Source: Agromyces aureus
GTDB taxonomy: Bacteria; Actinomycetota; Actinomycetes; Actinomycetales; Microbacteriaceae
DNA length: 64,000 bases
Direction: 5' to 3'
Assembly: GCF_001660485.1 (NCBI RefSeq)
Contig: NZ_CP013979.1
Span: 3,348,001-3,412,000, forward strand
The notes beneath the pieces are model-generated. The model saw nothing but the letters and a program-made list of their open reading frames with translations. It ran no database searches and was not told the DNA's origin. Numbering within the stretch: the first letter of the stretch is position 1; every line of letters starts with the position of its first letter. The position numbers and the translations under genes are program-made. Below, piece by piece: positions 16,947-24,542 of the stretch.

Positions 16947-18023
16947 TCAGCCCTGCGCGAGCTCCGAGCGGATCTCGATCCCGAGATCGGGCTGGTCGAC
17001 GAAGACGCCGTCGACCCCTGTCGCGAGCACGGCCCCGAACGCACCCTGCCAGTCGCCCCAGGCGGACTTGCCCTTGCCACGGCGGAACCGCGCAAGAAGG
17101 AACCGGTTCTCGGGCCGGAGCGTCCACGTGAACACCGTGAGCCCCGCGGCGTGGGCCGCGTCGACGAGGGCGGCCCCGCACAGTGGCGCTCCTTCGAGCG
17201 AGCCGCCGCCACGCGCCGCCGGTGCACCTCGCGCGGCTCCGGCATCCGCATCGAGGAGTCTCGGCACCCCGACGCTGACGCCGTCGAATCGGCCCACGAG
17301 CGACCGCAGGCCCGGATCCGTCACGAAGGAGTCGTACGAGGGAGCCGACGCGCCGTGGGTCTGCACGAGGTCGGCCGGCGACCCGGACCCCTCGATGAGC
17401 AGCACCTTCTCTCCCCGAACGCCGCGCGCGGCGAGGTCGTCGAGCACCGTCGGTTCGAAGGACTCCGAGATGAGCCGATCACGACCGTCGCCCCAGCCCG
17501 CGGCGTCGAGTTCGGCGTCGAAGAGCTCGTCGAGCGGCAGTCCGATGCCCGCGAAGTACGACGCGTGCTTGAACTCGGCGACCATGCGCAGCAGTCGGCC
17601 GCGCTCCTCGGCGGCGCGGTCGATGATGCCGAAGAGGTCGCGCAACCGGATCACCGGGTAACGCCCGTCGAAGCTCGCACTCGCCGGGCGCAGGGTTCCG
17701 AGGCGCTCGGTGGCGCGGAGGGTCGACAGTTCGGCCCAGGTGAAGTCCTCGGTGAACCAGCCGGTGAGCGCCGTGCCGTCGATCTCGCGCGTCGTTCGGC
17801 GACCGGCGAACTCGGGGTGCCGCGCGACATCCGTCGTCCCGGAGATCTCGTTCTCGTGGCGCAGCACGAGCACGCCGTCGCGCGTGGCCACCAGGTCGGG
17901 CTCGACCGCATCGGCGCCGAGCGCGAAGGCCAGTTCGTAGGCCGAACGCGTGTGCTCCGGCCGGTATCCGGGTGCGCCGCGATGACCGATGACGAGTGGA
18001 TGCTGCGTCGGGAGGGGCGACAT
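16947..18023 (-). CDS. Glycerophosphodiester phosphodiesterase
   Basis: The 358-residue protein hydrolyses glycerophosphodiesters to glycerol-3-phosphate and an alcohol. It shows the GDPD TIM-barrel signatures: VIGHRGAPGYRPEHT (catalytic His), GADAVEPDLVATRDGVLVLRHE (metal-binding Glu and Asp, second His), MVAEFK for the next metal ligand, and a C-terminal TVFTWTLRPEN and GVDGVFVDQPD. There is no signal peptide, so cytoplasmic. ATG 18023 is supported by TACGCT 7 nt upstream. Product glycerol-3-phosphate would feed GlpD, encoded 6.5 kb away. It diverges from the Bax-inhibitor-like gene. Confidence 0.92.
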   Translation of the reverse strand: MSPLPTQHPLVIGHRGAPGYRPEHTRSAYELAFALGADAVEPDLVATRDGVLVLRHENEISGTTDVARHPEFAGRRTTREIDGTALTGWFTEDFTWAELSTLRATERLGTLRPASASFDGRYPVIRLRDLFGIIDRAAEERGRLLRMVAEFKHASYFAGIGLPLDELFDAELDAAGWGDGRDRLISESFEPTVLDDLAARGVRGEKVLLIEGSGSPADLVQTHGASAPSYDSFVTDPGLRSLVGRFDGVSVGVPRLLDADAGAARGAPAARGGGSLEGAPLCGAALVDAAHAAGLTVFTWTLRPENRFLLARFRRGKGKSAWGDWQGAFGAVLATGVDGVFVDQPDLGIEIRSELAQG

Positions 18024-18030
18024 GCGCTTC

Positions 18031-18036
18031 AGCGTA
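18031..18036 (-). promoter_or_regulatory. Leaderless -10 box of glycerophosphodiesterase gene
   Basis: TACGCT ends 7 nt before ATG 18023, without a Shine-Dalgarno sequence. Confidence 0.45.
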
Positions 18037-18180
18037 ACCGTCGCTCCCTGCGCTGTCGGCGGAAATCCGCGTGAACTCTCGGCTTCGTCACGGAATTCTC
18101 CGGTTAGATTGGTACTTGCACCGGATTCAGCATCCGACCCTTCCCCCGCACCGACGACAGCCGAAAGCAGAGGAACATCC

Positions 18181-18987
18181 ATGGCTCTCGACAATCCCGC
18201 CTTCTCGCGGAATTCCGCCTTCTCTTCCAAGCAGGGAGCCGTGGCCGTCGCCCAAGACATGTCCGCGCAGGAGCTCCAGGCGAGGTTCGACCAGCCTGCG
18301 ACGCTGCCCGACCGCGAGGTCATGACCGTCGAGAACACGATCTCGAAGACGGTCGGCGCCTTCGCGGTGCTGCTCGTGGGCGCGGCGATCGGCTGGGTCC
18401 TCACGCCGACGATGCCGGCGCTGTTCTGGATCGCCTCGATCATCGGCTTCGTACTCGCACTGGTCAACATCTTCAAGAAGGAGCCGTCGCCGGCGCTCAT
18501 CCTCGCGTACGCGGGCGCCCAGGGCATCTTCATCGGCGGCATCTCGCAGATCTACGAGGGCATGTACTCCGGCATCGTCGCGCAGGCCGTCATCGGCACG
18601 CTCGTCGTCTTCGGCGTGACGCTCGCGCTCTTCGCAAGCGGCAAGATCCGCGCCTCGAAGCGCGCCACGAAGGTCTTCCTCATCGCGATGGTCGGCTACC
18701 TGGTGTTCTCGGTCATCAACATGATCCTCATGTGGACCGGCGTCAACAACGACCCGTGGGGCCTCCGCGGCGCCGAGATCGCCGGCATCCCCCTCGGACT
18801 CGTCATCGGCGTGCTCGTGATCATCATGGCGGCCTACTCGCTCGTGCTCGACTTCGACCTGATCCAGCAGGGTGTCCGCAACCGGGCCCCCAAGAAGTAC
18901 GGCTGGACCGGAGCCTTCGGCATCATGGTCACCGTCATCTGGCTCTACCTCGAGATCCTGCGCTTCATCGCCATCGCGCGCGACTAG
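18181..18987 (+). CDS. Bax inhibitor-1/YccA-like membrane protein
   Basis: This 268-residue integral membrane protein has a polar amino terminus of about 55 residues (FSRNSAFSS, then MSAQELQARFDQP), then seven hydrophobic helices: near 60-76, 80-97, 107-125, 128-146, 159-178, 198-217 and 236-255. The segment TVENTISKTVGAF, GGISQIYEG and the final DFDLIQQGVRNRAPKKYGWTGAFG match the actinobacterial YccA/UPF0005 group. Its function in bacteria is unsettled (ion leak or membrane stress). ATG 18181 is preceded by AGAGGAAC. It is monocistronic and ends in a strong UUCG-loop hairpin. Confidence 0.9.
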   Translation: MALDNPAFSRNSAFSSKQGAVAVAQDMSAQELQARFDQPATLPDREVMTVENTISKTVGAFAVLLVGAAIGWVLTPTMPALFWIASIIGFVLALVNIFKKEPSPALILAYAGAQGIFIGGISQIYEGMYSGIVAQAVIGTLVVFGVTLALFASGKIRASKRATKVFLIAMVGYLVFSVINMILMWTGVNNDPWGLRGAEIAGIPLGLVIGVLVIIMAAYSLVLDFDLIQQGVRNRAPKKYGWTGAFGIMVTVIWLYLEILRFIAIARD

Positions 18988-19005
18988 CTGTCGATCCGCT
19001 CGATC

Positions 19006-19035
19006 GAACGGGGTCGCCTTCGGGCGGCCCCGTTC
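19006..19035 (+). terminator. Terminator of the Bax-inhibitor-1-like gene
   Basis: A 13-bp stem with one G-U pair (19006-19018 with 19023-19035) closes a TTCG tetraloop 18 nt after the stop codon. Confidence 0.75.
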
Positions 19036-19181
19036 GTCGTTCCCGGGCCGACCGTCGAACGTGCAGAGGGTCGAACATGCAGACGGCCCAACATGCCCGG
19101 GGCCCCGCATCGACCTGCGAGGGGCGGATGCCGCGGCCACGCGACATCCGCCCCTCCACGCTCTTCGAGGGCGGCGGCCCG

Positions 19182-20126
19182 TCAGAACCCGAGCGAGGCG
19201 AGCGACCCGCGGATCGCGTCGGCCGACCTCTCGAGCAGTGTCGCCTCCTCGTCGGACATCGGCGCCTCGGCGATGGGGAACGCCCCCTCGCCGCCCACGA
19301 TGCTCGGCAGCGACAGGGCGATGCCGTCGAGGCCGCGGATTCCGCTCAGCACCGTGCTGACGGGCAGCACGGCCCGTTCGTCGTTCACGATCGCCTCGAC
19401 GATGCGCGCCCCCGCGAGGCCGATGGCGTAGTTCGTCGCGCCCTTGCCCTTGATCACGGTATAGGCGGCGTTGCGCACCTCGTCGGTGATCTGCTCGAGC
19501 TCGGCCGGCGTGAAGGGTTCGCCGCCGCGCCAGTCGAGGATCGGCACGGGCCCGATGCCCGCCTGCGACCACAGGGCGAACTCCGTATCGCCGTGCTCGC
19601 CGACGATCGCGGCGTGCACGCTCGAGGTCGAGACGCCGGCCCGCTTCGCGAGCAGCCAGCGCAGTCGTGAGGTGTCGAGCACGGTACCCGACCCGAAGAT
19701 GCGGTTCGCGGGCAGCCCCGAGATGCGCTGCGCGGCGACCGTCATGACGTCGACGGGGTTCGTGACGAGCACGTAGATCGCATCGGGTGCGCGCTCGAGC
19801 AGGTTCGGCAGCAGGTTCTCGAGGATGCGCACGTTGGTGCCCGCGAGGTCGAGCCGGGTCTGACCGGGCTGCTGCTTGGCCCCCGCCGTGATGACCACGA
19901 CGTGCGACCCCTCGACGACGGCGAGGTCGGCTCCCCCGCTGACGCTCGCGCCCGTGAACTGCGTGCCGTGCGCGAGGTCGAGCACCTCGGCCTCGACCTT
20001 CTCGCGGGCGATGTCGTAGAGCGCGACCTCGCTCGCGGCTCCCCTGATGAGCGTGGCGTAGGCGAGGCTCGTGCCCACGCTTCCGGCTCCGACGACGGTG
20101 ACCTTGGCATTCTCGACGACATTCAC
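19182..20126 (-). CDS. ldh: L-lactate dehydrogenase
   Basis: The 314-residue NAD-dependent enzyme interconverts pyruvate and L-lactate. It has the Rossmann motif VVGAGSVGTS, the specificity loop AGAKQQPGQTRLDL (Gln at the position that is Arg in malate dehydrogenases, plus the substrate Arg), NPVDVMT and the catalytic IVGEHGDTE His. GTG 20126 was chosen because family members begin about eight residues before VVGAGS and AGGATG precedes it; ATG 20135 in frame is an alternative, but its AGG directly abuts the codon. It is a single gene between guaA and the convergent Bax-inhibitor-like gene. Confidence 0.95.
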   Translation of the reverse strand: MNVVENAKVTVVGAGSVGTSLAYATLIRGAASEVALYDIAREKVEAEVLDLAHGTQFTGASVSGGADLAVVEGSHVVVITAGAKQQPGQTRLDLAGTNVRILENLLPNLLERAPDAIYVLVTNPVDVMTVAAQRISGLPANRIFGSGTVLDTSRLRWLLAKRAGVSTSSVHAAIVGEHGDTEFALWSQAGIGPVPILDWRGGEPFTPAELEQITDEVRNAAYTVIKGKGATNYAIGLAGARIVEAIVNDERAVLPVSTVLSGIRGLDGIALSLPSIVGGEGAFPIAEAPMSDEEATLLERSADAIRGSLASLGF

Positions 20127-20191
20127 CCTGCCCATCCTGCCGTGACGGGCGCCGGATGTCAGGAGCACGCACCGGAATGCCCGGTGAACGA

Positions 20192-20219
20192 CGAACGGCC
20201 GCCCGAGGGCGACCGTTCG
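20192..20219 (-). terminator. Hairpin between guaA and ldh
   Basis: CGAACGG and CCGTTCG pair around an inner GCCC/GGGC stem with one 2-nt internal mismatch, 19 nt after the guaA stop. Confidence 0.5.
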
Positions 20220-20237
20220 CTTCGCATCAGGGCGCGA

Positions 20238-21818
20238 TCACTCCCACTCGATGGTTCCCGGGGGCTTCGACGTCACGTCGAGCACGACGCGGTTGACGTC
20301 GGCGACCTCGTTGGTGATGCGGTTCGAGATGCGCGCGAGCACGTCGTACGGGAGGCGCGTCCAGTCGGCCGTCATGGCGTCTTCGGACGAGACCGGGCGC
20401 AGCACGATCGGGTGGCCGTAGGTGCGTCCGTCGCCCTGCACGCCCACCGACCGCACGTCGGCGAGGAGCACGACGGGGCACTGCCAGATGTCCTGGTCGA
20501 GACCGGCCGCAGTCAGCTCCGCGCGCGCGATGGCATCGGCCTGGCGGAGCAGATCGAGACGATCACGGGTGACCTCGCCCACGATGCGAATTCCGAGGCC
20601 GGGCCCCGGAAACGGCTGACGCCCGACGATCTCTTCGGGCAGGCCGAGCTCGCGGCCGATGGCGCGCACCTCGTCCTTGAAGAGCGTGCGCAGCGGTTCG
20701 ACGAGCTCGAACTGCAGGTCTTCGGGCAGGCCGCCCACGTTGTGGTGGCTCTTGATGTTCGCCGTGCCCGTGCCGCCGCCCGACTCGACGACGTCGGGGT
20801 AGAGCGTGCCCTGCACGAGGAACTTGATCGGCTGGCCGTCGGCGGCGGCTTCGGCGACGAGGTCCCGCTCGGCCTGTTCGAAGGCGCGGATGAACTCGCG
20901 GCCGATGATCTTGCGCTTCTCCTCGGGGTCGGTCACACCCGCGAGCGCGTCGAGGAACGTGTCGACCGCGTCGATCGTGACCAGCCGAACGCCGGTCGCC
21001 GCGACGTAGTCGTTCTGCACCTGCTCGCGCTCGCCCTGGCGGAGGAGCCCGTGGTCGACGAACACCGCGGTCAGCTGGTCGCCGACGGCCTCCTGCACGA
21101 GCGCGGTGGAGACCGCGGAGTCGACGCCGCCCGACAGCGCGGAGATGACGCGGGCCGAGCCGACCTGCTCGCGGATGCGCGCGACCTGCTCGGCGATGAC
21201 GTTGCCCGAGTTCCAGTCGGCGGGAATGCCTGCGGCGCGGTGCAGGAAGTTCTCGATGACGCCCTGACCGTACTCGGAGTGCTTGACCTCGGGGTGCCAC
21301 TGCACGCCGTAGAAGCCCTGCTCGTCGTTCGCGAACGCGGCGACCGGCGTGGTCGCGGTCGAGGCGAGCACCTCGAAGCCCGCCGGGGCGACCGCGACGG
21401 AGTCGCCGTGGCTCATCCACGTGATCTGGTGCTCGGGCTGGCCGCCGAGCAGCTGGTTGTCGTCGGTGCGCAGCGTGGTCTCGGTCGAGCCGTACTCGCG
21501 GTGGCCGGTGTGCGCGACCTCGCCGCCGAGCTGCTGGGCCATGACCTGGAAGCCGTAGCAGATGCCGAGCGTCGGCACGCCGAGCCGCAGGATGCCCTCG
21601 TCGAGCGACGGGGCGCCCTCTTCATAGACCGACGACGGGCCGCCCGAGAGCACGATGCCGATCGGGTTGCGCGCACGCACCTCGTCGGCCGTGATCGTGT
21701 GCGGCACGATCTCGGAGTAGACGGATGCCTCGCGCACGCGTCGTGCGATCAGCTGCGCGTACTGCGCGCCGAAGTCGACGACGAGGACTGGGCGCTGCTC
21801 GGTGGGCTGGTCGGTCAC
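20238..21818 (-). CDS. guaA: GMP synthase (glutamine-hydrolysing)
   Basis: The 526-residue bifunctional enzyme turns XMP into GMP. The class I glutaminase domain (1-200) has the Cys nucleophile in LGICYGFQ and the His-Glu pair in [12 protein letters not shown]. The ATP pyrophosphatase domain has the PP-loop [12 protein letters not shown], and the C-terminal dimerisation domain ends with the GTIEWE motif that binds XMP. GTG 21818 overlaps the stop of the upstream DUF3817 gene (GTGA), so both are translated together, as in many actinobacteria. It works with guaB (30.8 kb) and guaB3 (26.4 kb) in purine metabolism. Confidence 0.97.
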   Translation of the reverse strand: MTDQPTEQRPVLVVDFGAQYAQLIARRVREASVYSEIVPHTITADEVRARNPIGIVLSGGPSSVYEEGAPSLDEGILRLGVPTLGICYGFQVMAQQLGGEVAHTGHREYGSTETTLRTDDNQLLGGQPEHQITWMSHGDSVAVAPAGFEVLASTATTPVAAFANDEQGFYGVQWHPEVKHSEYGQGVIENFLHRAAGIPADWNSGNVIAEQVARIREQVGSARVISALSGGVDSAVSTALVQEAVGDQLTAVFVDHGLLRQGEREQVQNDYVAATGVRLVTIDAVDTFLDALAGVTDPEEKRKIIGREFIRAFEQAERDLVAEAAADGQPIKFLVQGTLYPDVVESGGGTGTANIKSHHNVGGLPEDLQFELVEPLRTLFKDEVRAIGRELGLPEEIVGRQPFPGPGLGIRIVGEVTRDRLDLLRQADAIARAELTAAGLDQDIWQCPVVLLADVRSVGVQGDGRTYGHPIVLRPVSSEDAMTADWTRLPYDVLARISNRITNEVADVNRVVLDVTSKPPGTIEWE

Positions 21819-22309
21819 GGCTGGGCCTCCACGGGGTCGGCGTCGGATGCGGGAACAGGCTGCGCTGCGGCTTCACGGGCCTCGCGCGAGTCGAGGTACC
21901 CGGTCACCTCGCGGGCGATGCGCACCTCGAGGAAGAACGAGAGGAAGGGGATGATGCCGCCGAGCGCGATGAGCACGAACCGCGTGAACGGCCAGCGCAT
22001 GAGGCTCCAGAGGCGGAAGTCGCTGAACAGGTAGAGGACGTAGAACCAGCCGTGGGCGATGAGGATGCCCGTGGAGAGGTTCACGCCCTCGCCCGTGGAG
22101 ACGAGCCCTGCGGGCGTCTCGACGACGGGCGCCAGGGTGAGGAAGCCGGCCGGACCGAATCCGAAGAGCTCGTAGTGGAACACGTACTTCAGGAGCATCT
22201 CGGCGCAGAGCAGCAACAGCATCACGCCGGTGATGACCGACGTGACCTTGTAGAGCTTCAGCGCCCCGCGAATGCGCGGCAGATCGGCGGATTTCGGCTC
22301 GAGGGGCAT
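21815..22309 (-). CDS. DUF3817-family membrane protein
   Basis: The 164-residue protein has a short charged start, then hydrophobic helices near 22-42, 80-98 and 108-127, with the DUF3817 features [44 protein letters not shown] and [19 protein letters not shown]. The family is membrane-bound and often encoded next to guaA in actinobacteria; function unknown. ATG 22309 is 6 nt after TAGACT, a leaderless start, and its end overlaps guaA. The promoter shares a 14-mer (22314-22327) with the one before SURF1. Confidence 0.85.
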   Translation of the reverse strand: MPLEPKSADLPRIRGALKLYKVTSVITGVMLLLLCAEMLLKYVFHYELFGFGPAGFLTLAPVVETPAGLVSTGEGVNLSTGILIAHGWFYVLYLFSDFRLWSLMRWPFTRFVLIALGGIIPFLSFFLEVRIAREVTGYLDSREAREAAAQPVPASDADPVEAQP

Positions 22310-22315
22310 GCGCCC

Positions 22316-22321
22316 AGTCTA
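22316..22321 (-). promoter_or_regulatory. Leaderless -10 box of DUF3817-guaA
   Basis: TAGACT ends 6 nt before ATG 22309. It is part of CCAGTCTACTTCGC (plus-strand reading), repeated at 24454-24467. Confidence 0.55.
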
Positions 22322-22390
22322 CTTCGCCTCGACAGCGGCGTCGTCCGCCGCATGGGCGGCCGCCGGGAGGGGCGGCGGCACCACCCGAGG

Positions 22391-22984
22391 TCAGGCGGCT
22401 CGAGGCGCCAGCCCCGAGAGCAGCCGCCCGAGGACCTCGATCACGGCGTCGACCTCCGCCGCGGCATCCGCTGCTCCGGCATTCGCGATGGCAGCCTCGT
22501 TCAACGCGCCGGAGATCATGGTCGCGAGCGTTCCGAGTCGTTCGTCACGGATGGCCCCGGCCGCGGCGAGCTCGGCCACGCCCTCGTCGAGCAGGCGGAC
22601 GCTCGTGTCGAGATCGCCCTCGCGCCACTCCCCCCAGCCGAGCACCGCCGGGCCGTCGATCAGCAGGATCCGTCGCACCCGCGGGGCGAGGCTCGCCTCG
22701 AGGAAGGCCCGGCAGCCGGCGAGGAACGCGACGAGCGGGTCGGCGTCGACGGATGCCGCGTGCTCGACGCGCTCGGCGACCCCCCGTTGCGCGTGCTCGA
22801 CGACCGCACGGAAGAGCCCCTCCTTGCTGCCGAAGTGGTGGTAGATCGCGCCCCGGGTGAGGCCCGCCTCGGCCACGACGTCTTCGAGCGCGACGCCCGC
22901 GTAGCCGCCGTCGGCGAACCGGCGCCCGGCGATCTCGATGATCGCGGCGCGCGTGCGCGCCCGCTGCTCGGCCTTGGTCGCCAT
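22391..22984 (-). CDS. TetR-family transcriptional repressor
   Basis: The 197-residue protein opens with a TetR DNA-binding domain: RTRAAIIEIAGRRFADGGYAGVALEDVVAEAGLTRGAIYHHFGSKEGLF (helices 1-3, about residues 10-58). The ligand domain (60-197) is all helical with the ILLIDGPAVLGW pattern of the YcdC/AcrR-type C-terminal domain. ATG 22984 is preceded by CGGAG. It diverges from a VOC-family gene, and the gap contains a TetR-like palindrome, so it probably represses both itself and that neighbour in response to a small molecule that is not identifiable here. Confidence 0.92.
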   Translation of the reverse strand: MATKAEQRARTRAAIIEIAGRRFADGGYAGVALEDVVAEAGLTRGAIYHHFGSKEGLFRAVVEHAQRGVAERVEHAASVDADPLVAFLAGCRAFLEASLAPRVRRILLIDGPAVLGWGEWREGDLDTSVRLLDEGVAELAAAGAIRDERLGTLATMISGALNEAAIANAGAADAAAEVDAVIEVLGRLLSGLAPRAA

Positions 22985-23021
22985 GGTGCTCCGTTCGCGC
23001 CCCGTCAGGGCCATCCAGGAC

Positions 23022-23070
23022 TTGACATGCACACTGTACGGGAAACACAATACATACACACTGTACGTAT
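23022..23070. promoter_or_regulatory. TetR operator region with two CACACTGTACG copies
   Basis: The core CACACTGTACG occurs at 23030-23040 and 23057-23067. The second copy is the centre of a near-palindrome (ATACATACA-cac-TGTACGTAT, 23050-23070). The first lies just after TTGACA (23022-23027), a -35 box reading towards the VOC gene. Confidence 0.6.
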
Positions 23071-23131
23071 CTATATCGGTCGGTACGTCCGCGTCGGCGA
23101 CGCGTTCCGCCGACGCACCGAAGGAGTCGTC

Positions 23132-23539
23132 GTGAACCTCTATCCCGTGCTCCAGACGGCGGATGTCGCTGCGAGCGCCCGCTTCTACCGCGTGCACTTC
23201 GGCTTCGCGCCGACCTTCGAAGCCGACTGGTACGTGAGCCTGCGGCATCCGCTCGCGCCGCACGCCGAGATCGCGCTCCTCGACAGCGAGCACCCCTCGA
23301 TCCCCGACGGCTACCGGGAGCGCGCCCGCGGCACGCTCGTGAACATCGAGGTCGACGACGTCGATGCGCTCGCCACCCGCCTCGACGCCGCGGGCGTGCC
23401 GGTCGTGCAGGCACTGCGGAGCGAGGCCTTCGGACAGCGGCACGTGATCGTGCGCGATCCCGGGGGCGTGCTGGTCGACGTCATCACCGAGATCCCGCCC
23501 TCGGCGGAGTACGTCGCCGCCTTCGCGCCGAACGAGTGA
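23132..23539 (+). CDS. VOC-family (glyoxalase/bleomycin-resistance-like) protein
   Basis: The 135-residue protein has two VOC modules: NLYPVLQTADVAASARFYRVHFGFAPTFEADWYVSLRH and TLVNIEVDDVDALATRLDAAGVPVV ending RHVIVRDPGGVLVDVITE, a final Glu at the usual metal-ligand place. GTG 23132 has AAGGAG with 5-nt spacing. It is transcribed away from the TetR gene through a shared operator, the classic layout of a repressor and its detoxifying or binding target. Substrate is unknown. Confidence 0.88.
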   Translation: MNLYPVLQTADVAASARFYRVHFGFAPTFEADWYVSLRHPLAPHAEIALLDSEHPSIPDGYRERARGTLVNIEVDDVDALATRLDAAGVPVVQALRSEAFGQRHVIVRDPGGVLVDVITEIPPSAEYVAAFAPNE

Positions 23540-23579
23540 CCGGCATCGGCCTCGCCGCGTGTCGGGAGCCGGTCAAGCG

Positions 23580-24401
23580 TCAGGGCGCAGCCGGCTCGTC
23601 GACCGCAGCGGCGGCCGCTTCGGCCTCGGCGGCGGACTCCTCGGCCTCCTCCGCCTCGCGCTCGACCGCGTCGCGCACGAGGCGGTACCAGAGGTACACC
23701 GCGAAGCCGGCGAACACGACCCACTCGACGGCGTAGAAGACGTTCAGCCAGTTGAGCTCGAACGTGTGCTCGGGCGGTGGTGAGACGATCGCCTCGAGGC
23801 CGGGCGCGGCATCCGTCGTCGTGATGTAGCCGAAGTACACGGGGCGGTCGTCGTAGTCGACCCACACGTTGATGAGCTGCGCCACGGCGACCGTGGTCAT
23901 GGCGAACGGGTCGCCGTCCTCGTCGGGGGCGACGGGCGCCTCGCTCGGCAGGAAGCGCCCGACGACCTGCGTCTCGGCGCTGTCGGCCTGTGCGACGGAG
24001 ATGTCGAACGCATCCGCGGCGGACTGCGCTGCCTCGCGGTCGGCCGCCCAGCCGAGGGCCACGGGCAGGCCGCCGGCCGCGGCATCCGTCACCTCGAGGT
24101 GCGCGACCACCCAGTAGCCCGCGGCCCCGTCGTTGAGCCGACCCTCGACGAGCACGGTGTCACCGGGCACGAACGTGCCGTGCACCTCGACACGCTGGGC
24201 CGTGGCGATCTGCTTGGTCGCCATGTCGGGCTCCACCAGGTCGCCGAGCGGCAGCACCTCTTCAGTGGGTCGCTCGATGGTCTCCGACTGCTCGACGGCG
24301 CGCTCGATCTGCCACTGGCCGAGCAGCGCGAACCCCGCGGCGACGGCGAGCGCGAAGAGGAGCGCGAGCACCCACCGGGGGCGCAGCATCATCTGCAGCA
24401 T
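23580..24401 (-). CDS. SURF1-family cytochrome oxidase biogenesis protein
   Basis: The 273-residue protein has one membrane helix near residues 9-28 (PRWVLALLFALAVAAGFALLGQWQIERA, containing the SURF1 Trp-Gln-Arg feature) and a second near 222-245, with an extracytoplasmic domain between: LVEGRLNDGAAGYWVVAHLEV, LPVALGWAADRE. This is the two-helix SURF1 plan; the family helps assemble haem a3 cytochrome c oxidase. The Ala/Glu-rich C-terminal 35 residues are a lineage addition. ATG 24401 overlaps, as TGATG, the stop of a 15-codon leader ORF, so initiation is probably coupled to it. It converges on the VOC gene 40 bp away. Confidence 0.88.
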   Translation of the reverse strand: MLQMMLRPRWVLALLFALAVAAGFALLGQWQIERAVEQSETIERPTEEVLPLGDLVEPDMATKQIATAQRVEVHGTFVPGDTVLVEGRLNDGAAGYWVVAHLEVTDAAAGGLPVALGWAADREAAQSAADAFDISVAQADSAETQVVGRFLPSEAPVAPDEDGDPFAMTTVAVAQLINVWVDYDDRPVYFGYITTTDAAPGLEAIVSPPPEHTFELNWLNVFYAVEWVVFAGFAVYLWYRLVRDAVEREAEEAEESAAEAEAAAAAVDEPAAP

Positions 24402-24448
24402 CAGACCCCGATGCCTCGCGCGTGGACGGCGGACAGGGCTTCGGGCAT
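24401..24448 (-). CDS. 15-codon leader ORF upstream of SURF1
   Basis: ATG 24448 lies 7 nt after TAGACT, making it the likely first base region of the transcript, and it opens a frame of 15 codons (MPEALSAVHARGIGV) whose TGA overlaps the SURF1 ATG by one base. SURF1 itself has only GGGG as a weak ribosome site. The layout implies a leaderless leader peptide with reinitiation on SURF1. The peptide has no hydrophobic core and is not a Cys or aromatic attenuation leader. It could be chance, but the spacing matches twelve other genes in the window. Confidence 0.55.
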   Translation of the reverse strand: MPEALSAVHARGIGV

Positions 24449-24455
24449 GCCGACC

Positions 24456-24461
24456 AGTCTA
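24456..24461 (-). promoter_or_regulatory. Leaderless -10 box before the SURF1 leader ORF
   Basis: TAGACT ends 7 nt before ATG 24448, with GTGACG 16 bp upstream as a weak -35 box. Confidence 0.5.
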
Positions 24462-24500
24462 CTTCGCGCTCCCTGAGCGTCACGTCGGCGCCGTGGGCGC

Positions 24501-24542
24501 GACCTCTGGTGCGGCGCCCTCCACGGCGCCGCACCAGAGGTC
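24501..24542 (-). terminator. 18-bp perfect hairpin at the end of glpD
   Basis: GACCTCTGGTGCGGCGCC pairs perfectly with its complement across a 6-nt loop (24519-24524). The 5' arm, as transcribed, includes two bases of the glpD stop codon, so the stem can form only as the ribosome leaves. Confidence 0.75.

Noticed and set aside
19902..22034. 710-codon plus-strand frame antisense to guaA and ldh
   Set aside because: guaA and ldh are certain on the minus strand; the frame is an antisense shadow.
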